Source: an uncultured Shewanella sp. (lineage in GTDB: Bacteria > Pseudomonadota > Gammaproteobacteria > Enterobacterales > Shewanellaceae). Taken from it: a stretch of DNA of 64,000 bases. Every line of letters begins with the position of its first letter. Position 1 is the stretch's first letter. Below the pieces are notes generated by a model. That model saw only the letters and a list, made by a program, of their open reading frames with translations, was not told the DNA's origin and did not search any database. The DNA is taken from assembly GCF_947497935.1 (NCBI RefSeq), contig NZ_CANMIO010000003.1, forward strand, positions 310,001-374,000, written 5' to 3'. Below are positions 22,802 through 32,159 of this stretch, in pieces. The translations under genes and the position numbers were made by a program.

Positions 22802-23110
22802 ATGTATTACAAATATATGGATGCACTTAAATTTTTTAGACAACCTAAAGTAACTGGATTTATCAGGTTAAGTTCTATGTTAATAGCCGTCGCGATGCTA
22901 TTAAATGAATTGCAGCAGGAGCGATCTTATTCTTGGTATTTTGCTTTTCTTTACTGCTTCTTTTTAATTCCCACACTCTACTTTACCCGTGAGAACCGAT
23001 ATCGGCACTTCTTTCATATGCGAGACATTCTCAAACCCTTTAGGATCTATACAGCTTTGATGACCATCACTTATTTGGTGTTATACGTCCACCAGATCAT
23101 CACATACTAA
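22802..23110 (+). CDS. Small predicted membrane protein, unknown function
   Basis: 102 aa, not recognised. It is rich in aromatic and basic residues, with hydrophobic stretches near residues 20-38, 44-58 and 80-100, so probably three membrane segments. Cytoplasmic loops would contain RENRYRHFFHMRD. It lies between two terminators and has a 290-nt A/T-rich upstream spacer. Plausible as a real gene because of its length and composition, but no family is assigned. Confidence 0.55.
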   Translation: MYYKYMDALKFFRQPKVTGFIRLSSMLIAVAMLLNELQQERSYSWYFAFLYCFFLIPTLYFTRENRYRHFFHMRDILKPFRIYTALMTITYLVLYVHQIITY

Positions 23111-23193
23111 GCTTGTCCACCTTTAGCCAGGCTTGCTTATGCTTTCATGCATTAGTGCATTAGTACCAACCCTATTCGAACCAGCTCTGCCCA

Positions 23194-23218
23194 TAAAAAA
23201 AGCCGCTCAAGGCGGCTT
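23194..23218 (-). terminator. Terminator after proA
   Basis: AAGCCGC pairs with GCGGCTT around TTGAG, followed on minus by seven T. Confidence 0.9.
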
Positions 23219-23241
23219 TATTATGTAGGCTGTTAAAGCCA

Positions 23242-24507
23242 TTAGCGAACGGTGTAATCTCCCCAGGCTAACCACTTATAGGTGGTTAGTGCTTCTAGAC
23301 CCATAGGTCCACGAGCATGCAATTTTTGGGTACTCACAGCCACTTCAGCACCTAGCCCAAACTCACCGCCATCGGTGAAGCGGGTACTTGCGTTCACATA
23401 AACGGCGGCTGAATCAACCGCATTCATAAACTCACTGGCAGTATGAATATTGTCGGTCAGAATCGACTCTGAATGACCGCTTGAGAAAGTTCGGATATGC
23501 TCAACAGCGCTGTCGAGATCAGCAACAACCTTGATCCCCAATGTCAGCGACAGCCACTCAGTAGCAAAGGTTTCTTCATTAGCCGCGTTAACCTCAATCC
23601 CCTCACTGCCTAGAATGACTTGCGTCTGCTCACAGCCATAAAACTTTACGCCTAAACCACTAAGGTGTTTAGCCAAGACAGGGATGAAAGCTTTAGCATG
23701 GCAGGCATGAATAAGCACGGTATCAAGCGCATTACACACAGTTGGGCGTTGCACTTTCGCGTTTTCAATCACAGCAACCGCTTTCTCAAGATTGGCCGCA
23801 GCATCTACATAGATATGACAAATACCAATACCACCTAAAATAACCGGAATGGTGGCTTGCTCTGCACATAAACGCTGTAAGTTTTGCCCACCACGAGGCA
23901 CGATCATATCGACGTACTTATCGAGTTTAAGCAGGCCGGAGACTAAGGCTCTGTCTGGGTTATCAATCAACTGTACGCAATCTTCAGATAAACCTTGCTC
24001 TAACATAGCAGAGCGGATCACCTTACAGAGTGCTTTGTTTGATGACAGCGTTTCTTTACCGCCGCGTAGAATAACCGCATTACCGGTTTTTAGTGCTAAT
24101 ACAGCGATATCGACGGTCACATTTGGACGCGCTTCATAAATAACCCCGATGACACCTAAAGGCACACGACGGCGCGATAAGCGTAAACCGTTATCGAGTA
24201 AGCGGCTATCGATTTCACTGCCAACGGGATCGGTCAACCCAATCACGTTATCGATGTCGCTAATCACGCCCATCAGTCTGGTTTCATCGAGAAGTAAACG
24301 GTCAATCATGGCATCCGATAAGCCATTAGCCTTCGCATCGGCAACATCTTGCTGATTGGCCGCGACGATGTCATCTTTTGCAGCCGTCAGTTTATTAGCG
24401 ATACAGCGAAGTAGCGCTGACTTTTGCTGACCCGATAGCGTGGCCAAAGCATAACTCGCCTGTTTAGCGTTTTGGCCTAAAGCCGTTAAATATTCGTCGT
24501 TATTCAT
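23242..24507 (-). CDS. proA: Gamma-glutamyl phosphate reductase
   Basis: 421 aa. Reduces gamma-glutamyl phosphate to glutamate 5-semialdehyde in proline synthesis. The aldehyde-dehydrogenase-fold catalytic Cys is in [12 protein letters not shown], and the C-terminus [15 protein letters not shown] matches the family signature. It overlaps the proB stop by 4 nt (ATGA-type), so the two are translationally coupled. Confidence 0.98.
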   Translation of the reverse strand: MNNDEYLTALGQNAKQASYALATLSGQQKSALLRCIANKLTAAKDDIVAANQQDVADAKANGLSDAMIDRLLLDETRLMGVISDIDNVIGLTDPVGSEIDSRLLDNGLRLSRRRVPLGVIGVIYEARPNVTVDIAVLALKTGNAVILRGGKETLSSNKALCKVIRSAMLEQGLSEDCVQLIDNPDRALVSGLLKLDKYVDMIVPRGGQNLQRLCAEQATIPVILGGIGICHIYVDAAANLEKAVAVIENAKVQRPTVCNALDTVLIHACHAKAFIPVLAKHLSGLGVKFYGCEQTQVILGSEGIEVNAANEETFATEWLSLTLGIKVVADLDSAVEHIRTFSSGHSESILTDNIHTASEFMNAVDSAAVYVNASTRFTDGGEFGLGAEVAVSTQKLHARGPMGLEALTTYKWLAWGDYTVR

Positions 24508-25622
24508 AACACCACCATGTCGTTGCGGTGAACCACTGCATCACCATAATCATATCCTAACACCTCTTCGATGCTATCAGAGTGCTTACCAGCGAGCTTA
24601 GTCACATCAACAGAACCATAGCGACTCATGCCTTTAGCATATACCTTGCCCTTGCTATCAATCAGTTCAATGGTATCACCACGTTGGAATAGCCCTTTGA
24701 CCTCAGTGATCCCTTTAGAAAGCAAGCTTCTGCCCTTCTCAGTGACCGCGCCAATCGCACCGCTGTCTATAACGAGCTGACCACGAGCTTTCGGGCCGGC
24801 TAAGATCCACTGCTTGCGGCTCTCTAGAGGGTGTTCAAGTGCAGTAAAGTGGGTTCCAACTGGCTTTTTACACACTACATTTTGAATCACATCTTTGTGA
24901 TGACCCGAGGCAATAACCACCTCAATACCCGCGCGACGCGCAATATCAGCCGCTTCGAGCTTAGTCGCCATGCCGCCCGTACCTAAACCGGAAACGGCGC
25001 CGCCAGCCAACATACGCAAGCTATCATCGATATTCTGCACTTCTGTGATTAACTTAGCATCTGGATTCTTACGCGGATCGGCATCGAACAAGCCTTTCTG
25101 ATCCGTCAATAAAATCAATAAATCCGCATCGCATAGCAGCGCAGCTCGTGCAGACAAATTATCATTGTCGCCCACTTTAATTTCAGCAGTTGCTACGGCG
25201 TCATTCTCGTTAATAATCGGGATAATGCCATTGTTAAGTAAGGCATTGAGTGAGTCCCTAGCGTTTAAATAACGTTCTCTATCATGTAAGTCGGCACGAG
25301 TTAGCAGTAGCTGACCAACATGCAAACCATAGATACTAAACAGCTGAGACCAAGCAAGGATTAACTGACTTTGACCGACTGCTGCAAGTAATTGTTTACT
25401 CGCTATGGTATCGGGTAATTTGGGGTAGCCTAAATGCTCTTTACCTGCGGCTATCGCACCAGAAGTACACAATACGACTTCGACACCCGCTTTCATCAAG
25501 CAGGCCATCTGTCTTGCTAATTCAACCATGTGTGCCTTATCTAACTTTAAACTGCCAGATGTCAGTACACTTGTTCCCAATTTAACCACTACGCGGCGGT
25601 AACCAATCTCACTTAAGTTCAT
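24504..25622 (-). CDS. proB: Glutamate 5-kinase
   Basis: 372 aa. First, feedback-inhibited step of proline synthesis. The N-terminal amino-acid-kinase domain has [13 protein letters not shown] and the [12 protein letters not shown] site near residue 215. A PUA domain occupies about 275-372 ([21 protein letters not shown]). Upstream gene of the proBA operon. Confidence 0.98.
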   Translation of the reverse strand: MNLSEIGYRRVVVKLGTSVLTSGSLKLDKAHMVELARQMACLMKAGVEVVLCTSGAIAAGKEHLGYPKLPDTIASKQLLAAVGQSQLILAWSQLFSIYGLHVGQLLLTRADLHDRERYLNARDSLNALLNNGIIPIINENDAVATAEIKVGDNDNLSARAALLCDADLLILLTDQKGLFDADPRKNPDAKLITEVQNIDDSLRMLAGGAVSGLGTGGMATKLEAADIARRAGIEVVIASGHHKDVIQNVVCKKPVGTHFTALEHPLESRKQWILAGPKARGQLVIDSGAIGAVTEKGRSLLSKGITEVKGLFQRGDTIELIDSKGKVYAKGMSRYGSVDVTKLAGKHSDSIEEVLGYDYGDAVVHRNDMVVL

Positions 25623-25811
25623 TATTTGCTAACAAAATTACATTGAATAAATCCTTATACCCAATCTAGGTTTGAAATGGTAGTAAGCACCAACAAAGAA
25701 ACTAAAAAAAATGGCTGAATTAGATGTTTCCTGTCGTAATTGCGGGAAATTTAGCAGAACGTTGAAATTTAACGTCAAAATTATTAACAGCCATATCGAT
25801 TTTGCTACAGT

Positions 25812-25840
25812 AAAAAAGCCACACAGAGTGTGGCTTTTTA
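25812..25840 (-). terminator. Terminator after the NCS2 permease
   Basis: AAAAGCCACAC pairs with GTGTGGCTTTT around a 3-nt loop, with a T-run on minus. It separates the permease from proBA. Confidence 0.9.
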
Positions 25841-25887
25841 TCGATAATTCACCTGTAAGCAATACGCTAAAAACAGATAGCGCAGAG

Positions 25888-27177
25888 TTAACCGTAGATA
25901 AATTTAGCAATAAACAATGCGGCTAAGATCACCACACCTAGGCTTAAATCTTTATAGCGGCCACTCATCAACTTAATCACCGCATAAGAGATGAAGCCCA
26001 TCGCGATCCCTGTTGCAATCGAGAAGCTCAGCGGCATCAATATGCATACAACCACAACTGGGGCGGCTTCGGTAATATCTTCCCATTCAACATGTACAAG
26101 GCCAGACATCATAAGGATTGCCACGTAAAATAGCGTTCCTGCAGTTGCATACGCAGGTACCATGCCCGCCAATGGCGAGATAAATAATGCTCCTAAAAAT
26201 AGCACTCCCACAACAACGGCTGTTAACCCAGTACGCCCCCCCGCACTGACGCCAGCGGTACTTTCAACATAACTCGTCGTGGTTGATGTGCCCAGCATAG
26301 CCCCCGCAATAGTCGCCGTGCTGTCGGCTGTTAACGCGCGGTTTAAGCGGGGTAAACGGCCTTTATCATCTAAGAAGCCACCACGCTGAGCGACGGCCAC
26401 TAAGGTACCCGAGGTATCAAACAGATCCACGAAAAGAAAAGCAAAGACCACAGATAACATGCTGACTTCAAGCACGCCAGACAGGTCCATTTTCATAAAC
26501 GTCGGCATGATGGATGGCGGCGCAGAAACAATACCTTGATACTGCACATCGCCAAACAGTAGGCCCAGTAATGTAATCGCTAGAATGCTGACAACCACGG
26601 CGGATTTCATTCCGTGGTGCACCATGGCAATAATTAAGAAGAAACCTAACGCCGCCATTACCGCAGGAAACGAAGTGATGTCGCCCATAGTCACTAAAGT
26701 CGCAGGGCTACTCACTACAATTCCGGCACTTTTAAGGCCTAATAAGGCCAAGAACAAGCCGATACCCGCGGCAATACCGATTCGCAGCGACATAGGAATG
26801 CTATTAACAATCCACTCTCGAATACGCACTAAAGACAGAACTAAGAAACAGATCCCCGATAGGAATACAGCACCTAAGGCAGTTTCCCATGAGTAACCCA
26901 TCTCGCCAACTACGGTATAAGTGAAGAAAGCGTTGAGCCCCATACCTGGTGCCAGCGCAATCGGGTAGTTAGCCACTAAGCCCATGACTAAACAACCGAT
27001 GGCGGCTGCTAAGCAAGTCGCAACAAAAACGGCGCCATGATCCATCCCTGCATCGGCCAGCATCATAGGATTAACGAAAATAATATAAGCCATAGTCAAG
27101 AAGGTCGTGAGTCCCGCGATAACTTCTTGCTTAAGCGTTGTTTGATTTTGTTTTAATTTGAATAGTTTTTCTAACAT
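25888..27177 (-). CDS. NCS2-family purine/nucleobase permease (AzgA-like)
   Basis: 429 aa with 12-14 hydrophobic segments. The family features are LTTFLTMAYIIFVNP near the N-terminus, APGMGLNAFFTYTV, LFVDLFDTSGTLVA and STTTSYVESTAGVSAGGRTGL in the second half. This matches AzgA-type adenine/guanine/hypoxanthine:proton symporters (AdeP, GhxP) rather than uracil permeases. The exact base cannot be told. Single gene. Confidence 0.9.
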   Translation of the reverse strand: MLEKLFKLKQNQTTLKQEVIAGLTTFLTMAYIIFVNPMMLADAGMDHGAVFVATCLAAAIGCLVMGLVANYPIALAPGMGLNAFFTYTVVGEMGYSWETALGAVFLSGICFLVLSLVRIREWIVNSIPMSLRIGIAAGIGLFLALLGLKSAGIVVSSPATLVTMGDITSFPAVMAALGFFLIIAMVHHGMKSAVVVSILAITLLGLLFGDVQYQGIVSAPPSIMPTFMKMDLSGVLEVSMLSVVFAFLFVDLFDTSGTLVAVAQRGGFLDDKGRLPRLNRALTADSTATIAGAMLGTSTTTSYVESTAGVSAGGRTGLTAVVVGVLFLGALFISPLAGMVPAYATAGTLFYVAILMMSGLVHVEWEDITEAAPVVVVCILMPLSFSIATGIAMGFISYAVIKLMSGRYKDLSLGVVILAALFIAKFIYG

Positions 27178-27500
27178 GGAACTAAGTCCCTTGGTTTTTA
27201 TTATATTGATTTGTAGGGTGTATTCATTGCTAACCTAAGCAAGACTTTTCGAGTTAGCAAACAATCATTGTTTGAATCAGCGTGAGCCTAGGTTAACAAG
27301 GTATCAATGTGGATATGTACAAAAGTTGTTCAAAATGTACATTCGCAGCGATTATACGGAGGGTTTACGCCTGAGACCAGTAATTTCAAACACATGTTTG
27401 TTTTTGAGTTTACCAACTCTGGAGGATGCTTAGTTTAGCTTAAGTCAGTTTTAGTCAGATTTAGCGATCTGATTGTTTTGTAGTTGATAACAATTAATAT
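27178..27500. other. Upstream spacer of the NCS2 permease
   Basis: A/T-rich, no credible ORF. I looked for the purine-riboswitch core and did not find it. It should hold the permease promoter. On its plus side it runs into the dispersed repeat. Confidence 0.4.
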
Positions 27501-27805
27501 GTCAGCTATTAAAGTTAAACTTCGTCTAAAAATTGAAGCAATCAAACTTCGTTTGATAAAAGATCGTGAACTTCCAGCTCACACTCGGCCAAGAAGGGGT
27601 CAACAGCAACCCCCTCTTGGATCTCCCCTGCCGCCCCAGACGAAGTTACATGCATTAGATACGGGCCTCATGCTTATGGATAAATCGCTATCGCTTCCGA
27701 TGGGGCATCCTGCCCCGCGAAAGCTACGCCGACATCCCTGTCGGCATCACGCGATTTATTCCAACACACTTCGGCAACTTCGATGGGGAATAGGTGTTTT
27801 CTGTT
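27501..27805 (+). repeat. Dispersed hairpin-rich repeat, copy A
   Basis: Its two ends match the reverse complement of 32160-32400: shared stretches include CTTCGGCAACT, GATGGGGAAT, the CTCACACTCGG motif and CCCCCTCTTGG. The interior (27677-27763) has an outer stem TGGATAAATCGC/GCGATTTATTCCA enclosing two hairpins, GGGGCA-TCC-TGCCCC and GCCGACA-TCCC-TGTCGGC, a three-way-junction shape. A 107-codon frame crosses it but is Pro/Arg/His-rich and dictated by the repeats. Likely a multi-copy genomic repeat. Confidence 0.7.
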
Positions 27806-28165
27806 AGCCTAATATGACATGCAGCTTTTTACGTTTTGATTAAAGCTATAAAGCTCTCTTAACTCGCTTTTGGACAAAAATGCGTTAGAGCCGTTACTCT
27901 AAAGCGTTTATATCGGATTAGGAAAAGTATCTTGAAACCTTAAACGATAGTTGCCTGTGTGAGAAAGGTGGTTGTGATACTAAATTCAATGTTAATAGAC
28001 TGTGTAATGTAGGACAAAGATAGCGCCAAAAATCAGCTATTGACGCCATAGTCTCTTTCCTATGGCTTCATTCAGACTCTGGCGTTAGCCAGCAACGACC
28101 TTGCCATTCGTATTACCTTCCCCTTAGTTGGGGTGATTCAGACTTCTATCAGCTTTGCTGGGCAA
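27806..28165. other. Non-coding stretch with a string of short perfect hairpins
   Basis: No gene seen. From 28046 to 28161 there is a row of small inverted repeats: CCATAG/CTATGG, CTGGC-GTTA-GCCAG, CCCC-TTAGTT-GGGG and CAGC-TTTG-CTGG. They resemble the style of copies A and B. Function unknown. Confidence 0.5.
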
Positions 28166-28168
28166 ACA

Positions 28169-28196
28169 AAAAAGCCACTACTGAGTAGTGGCTTTT
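28169..28196 (-). terminator. Terminator after the octaheme cytochrome
   Basis: AAAGCCACTACT pairs with AGTAGTGGCTTT, essentially a perfect palindrome, followed on minus by T-rich sequence. Confidence 0.9.
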
Positions 28197-28215
28197 GGGA
28201 GAGAGTGAGATTTTG

Positions 28216-30111
28216 CTACTTAGACGCGTCTAAGAATCGTTGATAACGCTCTTCACCTTTAAGCAGTTTTGCACGCTCAACATCATCAAATACACCAATC
28301 GTTGGCATCTCCTTATCATGGCAAGAGGCACAGGCGTTTGGCAGTACCGCAGCAGAGGTACATACAAATGCATTTGGTACAAATGGGCCATCAGCATGAC
28401 AAGCAGGTCCCCAGCTCACAGCCATATCAAAGTAAGCTTGTTGCTGTGGGTCGCTACCTTCATTGCGGCTATATGGCACTAATGCATCATAGTTCGCAAG
28501 TGATTCAGTAGGTGTTATCACCTCAAAATCATGGCTGTTGTTATCCCACATAAAGGCCACTGAGCTAATCGCTGTTGAGTGACAGTCCATACAGGTTGCT
28601 CCTACCATATCGTGGATCGGCATTTTATGATCGGCACCTTTATCATGGCAGTTCTGGCATAGTTTATCTGGGTTGTCCGCAGGAGCGTTAACTTCCATGC
28701 TGTGTGGGTTGTGACAATCACTACACGCCACCTGCATTTCAGCATGTTTTGAACCATTGTACTCGACCACTGAGTTTTTCTGACCTTTAATCCGATCAGT
28801 ACCTAGCCATACACCTTGGGTATCAAAGGTAGTGAAGTCTAGTACGCGATCGCCCACCTTAAATGTCTTACCAAGCTCAGTAGTTGGGTTGCCTGCATCA
28901 TCCAATACAAATTGATATAACTGCGAGTATTGTTTTAAATCATGATGTTTCGACATTTGGTGGCACTGCACACAGCTGTCATTTTTCTGCTCAAAGGTCA
29001 GCTTAGCTGGGTTAGTAATATCATCGCCATTCATCGAAGTGGCATGAATAGAGCCGGCATTGTGGCATTTCTCACAGGAGATACCATCTTCCACTTCACC
29101 ACTGTGCATGTTGCCTTTGCTCACCAACATGCCGTAGTAGTCATTCTCCTCCCAGCCCATCACCTTAGAGCCTGTCGTATGACAAGTCATGCACTGGTTT
29201 TCCCAGCTCATTTTATGTAACTCGTCGGCGACAATAGCGCCATTACTATGAACGTCATCCATCTTTTTAAGGCTACCGTCAGCGTTCCAAAACACTGAAC
29301 TGGTGTAGAAGCCGCTAAAGTAGCTTCTGCCTTCATAGTTCACCCAAGCAAATGGCATGGTAAGGCCGATGGCATCTTGTGGATCGGCAGACTTTTGCTC
29401 GTAGTCATAACTGATAAACTGTTTGGAAGTCGTCGATGAAATACCGTCAATGCGATAAGTTTGACTATTATCAGGATTCACTTTATCAAGCAAAATCACA
29501 TAGTATTTACCGTCATCACCTTTGTATGTGGTAATACTATTATTGGCTTTATATTTTATTTGATGAGTTATCGGGTCAGCTTCAGTGCCCCAGTCTAACT
29601 CAGGAATAATTGCTTCAATGGTTTTATCGGCATCACCAGTATACAAGCTGCGATAATCGTCAGCGTGGGTGGTGTCTTTCCACTCATTGTATTGGCTAGA
29701 ATGGCATGTCTTACAGGTTTGCGCCGTAACAAAAGTAGCCTCTTGTTCTGGCGGTTGTTCTTTGGCTTCAACGGTAATGGTAATGGTTGAGCTTGCCTCT
29801 AGGTCGCCATCGGAAATGGTATAGCTATAGGTTTGCTCACCCACTTTGTCATCATCGGCTGAATAGTACACCACATGGTTGTTGTCTATTTCTAAATCAC
29901 TGGCGGACACCACGGTTAGCTCATCACCATCCAGGTCGCTATCATTGGCTAATACGTCAATCACAACGGTACTGCCTTGTGTCACCGTGGCAACATCTGG
30001 CATCGCTATAGGCGCCTGGTTTTCAGGCACTTCAACGGGCGTATCATCATCACTATTACAACCGAACATTATCGGTAATATTGCTAAGCACACTACACTT
30101 AATTTTCTCAT
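28216..30111 (-). CDS. Octaheme c-type cytochrome lipoprotein with an Ig/cadherin-like N-terminal domain
   Basis: 631 aa from the third possible start (ATG with AAAGG 8 nt upstream). A signal peptide ends in the lipobox IMFGC (Cys18). An Ig/cadherin-like module (about 30-117; NQAPIAMPD, LANDSDLDGDELTV, YTISDGDLEAS) is followed by eight CxxCH heme sites at about 133, 307, 346, 380, 463, 485, 507 and 594 (first Cys). Two further cysteines (about 571 and 584) may form a disulfide. Probably an envelope electron carrier or oxidoreductase in anaerobic respiration; it resembles cytochrome c554-type multiheme proteins, but I do not recognise its substrate. A perfect CRP site lies upstream, and an AraC-type regulator is divergent. 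Confidence 0.9.
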   Translation of the reverse strand: MRKLSVVCLAILPIMFGCNSDDDTPVEVPENQAPIAMPDVATVTQGSTVVIDVLANDSDLDGDELTVVSASDLEIDNNHVVYYSADDDKVGEQTYSYTISDGDLEASSTITITVEAKEQPPEQEATFVTAQTCKTCHSSQYNEWKDTTHADDYRSLYTGDADKTIEAIIPELDWGTEADPITHQIKYKANNSITTYKGDDGKYYVILLDKVNPDNSQTYRIDGISSTTSKQFISYDYEQKSADPQDAIGLTMPFAWVNYEGRSYFSGFYTSSVFWNADGSLKKMDDVHSNGAIVADELHKMSWENQCMTCHTTGSKVMGWEENDYYGMLVSKGNMHSGEVEDGISCEKCHNAGSIHATSMNGDDITNPAKLTFEQKNDSCVQCHQMSKHHDLKQYSQLYQFVLDDAGNPTTELGKTFKVGDRVLDFTTFDTQGVWLGTDRIKGQKNSVVEYNGSKHAEMQVACSDCHNPHSMEVNAPADNPDKLCQNCHDKGADHKMPIHDMVGATCMDCHSTAISSVAFMWDNNSHDFEVITPTESLANYDALVPYSRNEGSDPQQQAYFDMAVSWGPACHADGPFVPNAFVCTSAAVLPNACASCHDKEMPTIGVFDDVERAKLLKGEERYQRFLDASK

Positions 30112-30220
30112 GTTCATCACCTTTACGTCTTATAATAGGCTTATTGAATAAACCTTCTATTAACAGGTTAATGACACAGAAAATTGCTTCAATTAGCAAA
30201 ATTGTCCCCCCAATACCTTA

Positions 30221-30236
30221 TGTGATTAACGTCACA
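30221..30236. promoter_or_regulatory. CRP-binding site in the divergent region
   Basis: TGTGATTAACGTCACA is a perfect TGTGA-N6-TCACA palindrome, 110 nt before the cytochrome start. In Shewanella, CRP is the main activator of anaerobic respiratory genes (established knowledge), so control of the cytochrome is likely. Confidence 0.8.
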
Positions 30237-30318
30237 TGCCAAGCACACATATTTAACTTTTTGCTTACTCGAACACGGTAAGCTAAAAAGTATCTCGCTA
30301 CAATAATCGTCAATGCTA

Positions 30319-30350
30319 GGTACTTACCTCCATAAAGAGGTAGTTACCAC
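30319..30350 (+). other. Imperfect inverted repeat before the AraC-type gene
   Basis: GGTACTTACCTC and GAGGTAGTTACC (one mismatch in 12) flank CATAAA or close to it, directly before a Shine-Dalgarno. It could be a regulator-binding site or an mRNA hairpin in the leader. Confidence 0.4.
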
Positions 30351-30364
30351 ACAAGGAGTTCAAT

Positions 30365-30409
30365 ATGCATAAACACAGTCTGGGGAAGGCTCAGTCTGAA
30401 TTAGAGTAA
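30365..30409 (+). CDS. 14-codon leader ORF upstream of the AraC-type gene
   Basis: MHKHSLGKAQSELE with an ideal AAGGAG 6 nt before its ATG. Its stop TAAGG overlaps the weak Shine-Dalgarno of the next gene, 12 nt before that start. This fits a leader peptide giving translational coupling, or the remnant of a truncated gene. No amino-acid run suggesting classical attenuation. Confidence 0.45.
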   Translation: MHKHSLGKAQSELE

Positions 30410-30421
30410 GGGTGAATACCT

Positions 30422-31354
30422 ATGATTAAGTATAGTGTTAGACCTGCGGCGGCAACGCAGAAATTGTTAAGCTATTGTGACGACACTCGGTTTGCGATGC
30501 CGGCAAAGTTTGATCATTTCAAAACCCTAGAACCGACTGACCTTATCAGTGGCCAAACAATTTTTGCCGCCCTAGACACAGTGGAAAAACACAGTGACGA
30601 CAAGCTGTTTTACAACAACTTAGAGCCTTATATTCATGGGGATGAAGGCAGCATGGCCAAAAATTTAGGTGTACAGGCTAAAACCCCTGCTGAAATGTTG
30701 GTGAGCTTTGCCAAGATCTATTCAAGTAAATTAAGCTCAACCAAGCTGCAACTGCTAGAAACCGATACTGAAATCAAACTCATTTCACCGCGCTTCACTA
30801 ATCATGCAATATTGAAATATGGTGATCTGATGTTGCACACCACCATTAAAAGTATCTTGTCGCCGTTTATGAGCTTAAAAAACCAAGATATCAATATCGA
30901 ACTGCCTTTCGATAAACGTTTTTATGGTAAATACGCGGACAAGTTTGAAACGGTCTACTTTGACACTAACGCATTCGCTGTAACCATTAAAAAGCATGCA
31001 TCTGAAAGCAATCTTATTAGTCATGTGCAGCTCAACACCCCCTTACCAGTGCAGCAACAGATCACAGCGGCAGCCAATATGCTACCGCCGGATCAACTGT
31101 CAATCAGCAATATTGCATTTATACTCGGTTGTAGCGAAAGACAGCTGCTAAAAACACTGTACACTATCAAGGTGCCGGCGACACAAGCACTGCAAAAAAT
31201 CAAATTCCAACGCCTCAAAAGTCAATTGGTACGTGAAAACTGGAATCTAAAAAAGGCCGCCGCCGACTTTGGTTATAAAGATCAAAGTGGCATTACCAAA
31301 CTATTTAAAAATATCGTTAACCTTACTCCTAAGGCGTATAGAGAACAATTATGA
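30422..31354 (+). CDS. AraC-family-like transcriptional regulator
   Basis: 310 aa. The C-terminal 90 residues form two helix-turn-helix motifs typical of AraC proteins: SISNIAFILGCSERQLLKTL and LKKAAADFGYKDQSGITKLF, then LTPKAYREQL. The N-terminal 210 residues look like an AraC-type ligand domain (as in OruR/ArgR-like regulators) but I recognise no specific ligand. Divergent from the octaheme cytochrome, which it may control (inference from position). Confidence 0.8.
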   Translation: MIKYSVRPAAATQKLLSYCDDTRFAMPAKFDHFKTLEPTDLISGQTIFAALDTVEKHSDDKLFYNNLEPYIHGDEGSMAKNLGVQAKTPAEMLVSFAKIYSSKLSSTKLQLLETDTEIKLISPRFTNHAILKYGDLMLHTTIKSILSPFMSLKNQDINIELPFDKRFYGKYADKFETVYFDTNAFAVTIKKHASESNLISHVQLNTPLPVQQQITAAANMLPPDQLSISNIAFILGCSERQLLKTLYTIKVPATQALQKIKFQRLKSQLVRENWNLKKAAADFGYKDQSGITKLFKNIVNLTPKAYREQL

Positions 31355-31609
31355 AACAAAGCCATCAAGTTATCTCGACCTTTATCTGAGCTTACTCGTC
31401 ACTGAGATGGAAAGGTTTTATCACATAGATGCTTTTAAATTGATTATCTTGATGATAATGCCAATGTTGCTCAAAGATCTAATCTAAATAGGCTGCACAA
31501 AGTCTGTATTGGGTTAGCAAATTTGGCCACAGAGTTTGAGCTCTAGACATGAGGAAAAATAAGCCAAAATGCAGATGCTTTAAATCATGATCAATCTCGC
31601 TCTGGCTTG
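31355..31609. other. Spacer after the AraC-type gene
   Basis: No credible gene; a 72-codon frame here is A/T-driven and overlaps the regulator. No clear terminator seen for the regulator. Confidence 0.4.
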
Positions 31610-31800
31610 CTTTGGGGCATTTTCAAGTTAGAAACTAAACCTCTCAGCCGAGTGAGTACACCAATTATCCCGTGTAGATACGGCTGCGGGCTTCGGTTTC
31701 AGGGATGAAACCGCAGAGCGTATAGGGACATATTTACAGCGTCTCGCAGCAGTGTCTGCACATAAGCCCGCTGCAGGCGATTGATAACCATGAAGCTACA
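31610..31800. repeat. Structured direct repeat, copy 1
   Basis: About 190 nt nearly identical to 31871-32060. It contains CGGTTTC-AGGGAT-GAAACCG, and GCGGGCTT pairing with AAGCCCGC about 80 nt later, so it can fold as a long branched hairpin. No ORF. The sequence before it differs between copies, so the shared boundary at CTTTGGGGCATT is sharp. Confidence 0.75.
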
Positions 31801-31870
31801 ACACAGAACACACTTCCTGTAGCCACAGCTCAGAAAAAATGTAACCTGCTTTCATTCGAAGGTTAACTCA

Positions 31871-32060
31871 CTTTGGGGCATTTTCAAGTTAGAAACTAAA
31901 CCTCTCAGCCGAGTGAGTACACCAATTATCCCGTGTAGATACGGCTGCGGGCTTCGGTTTCAGGGATGAAACCGCAGAGCGTATAGGGACATATTCACAG
32001 CGTCTCGCAGCCGTGTCTGCACATGCCCCGCTGGAGGCGATTAATAGCTACTTAGCTACA
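31871..32060. repeat. Structured direct repeat, copy 2
   Basis: Second copy, offset 261 nt. The first 120 nt are essentially identical to copy 1. Later differences include ATTTA to ATTCA and GCAGCAG to GCAGCCG; the latter improves pairing of AGATACGGCTGCG with CGCAGCCGTGTCT, which hints at selection on the stem. Confidence 0.75.
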
Positions 32061-32159
32061 AGTTCAAACGGGCTATCCTATCGCAACGATACAAAGATAA
32101 TGTAATCAGCCTCCATTCCAAGGCCAACCAATTTTAGGGCAAAACTGAGTTACGACACT

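Noticed and set aside
25638..25910. 90-codon minus-strand ORF between proB and the NCS2 permease
   Set aside because: It runs through the permease terminator and has no start signal.
27178..27480. Purine riboswitch upstream of the NCS2 permease
   Set aside because: I could not find the conserved core or the two-loop arrangement.
27484..27807. 107-codon plus-strand ORF
   Set aside because: It lies inside the hairpin-rich dispersed repeat, its Pro/Arg/His-rich sequence follows the palindromes, and there is no Shine-Dalgarno.
31269..31487. 72-codon plus-strand ORF overlapping the AraC-type gene
   Set aside because: Out of frame with a clear regulator gene, A/T-rich tail, no start signal.
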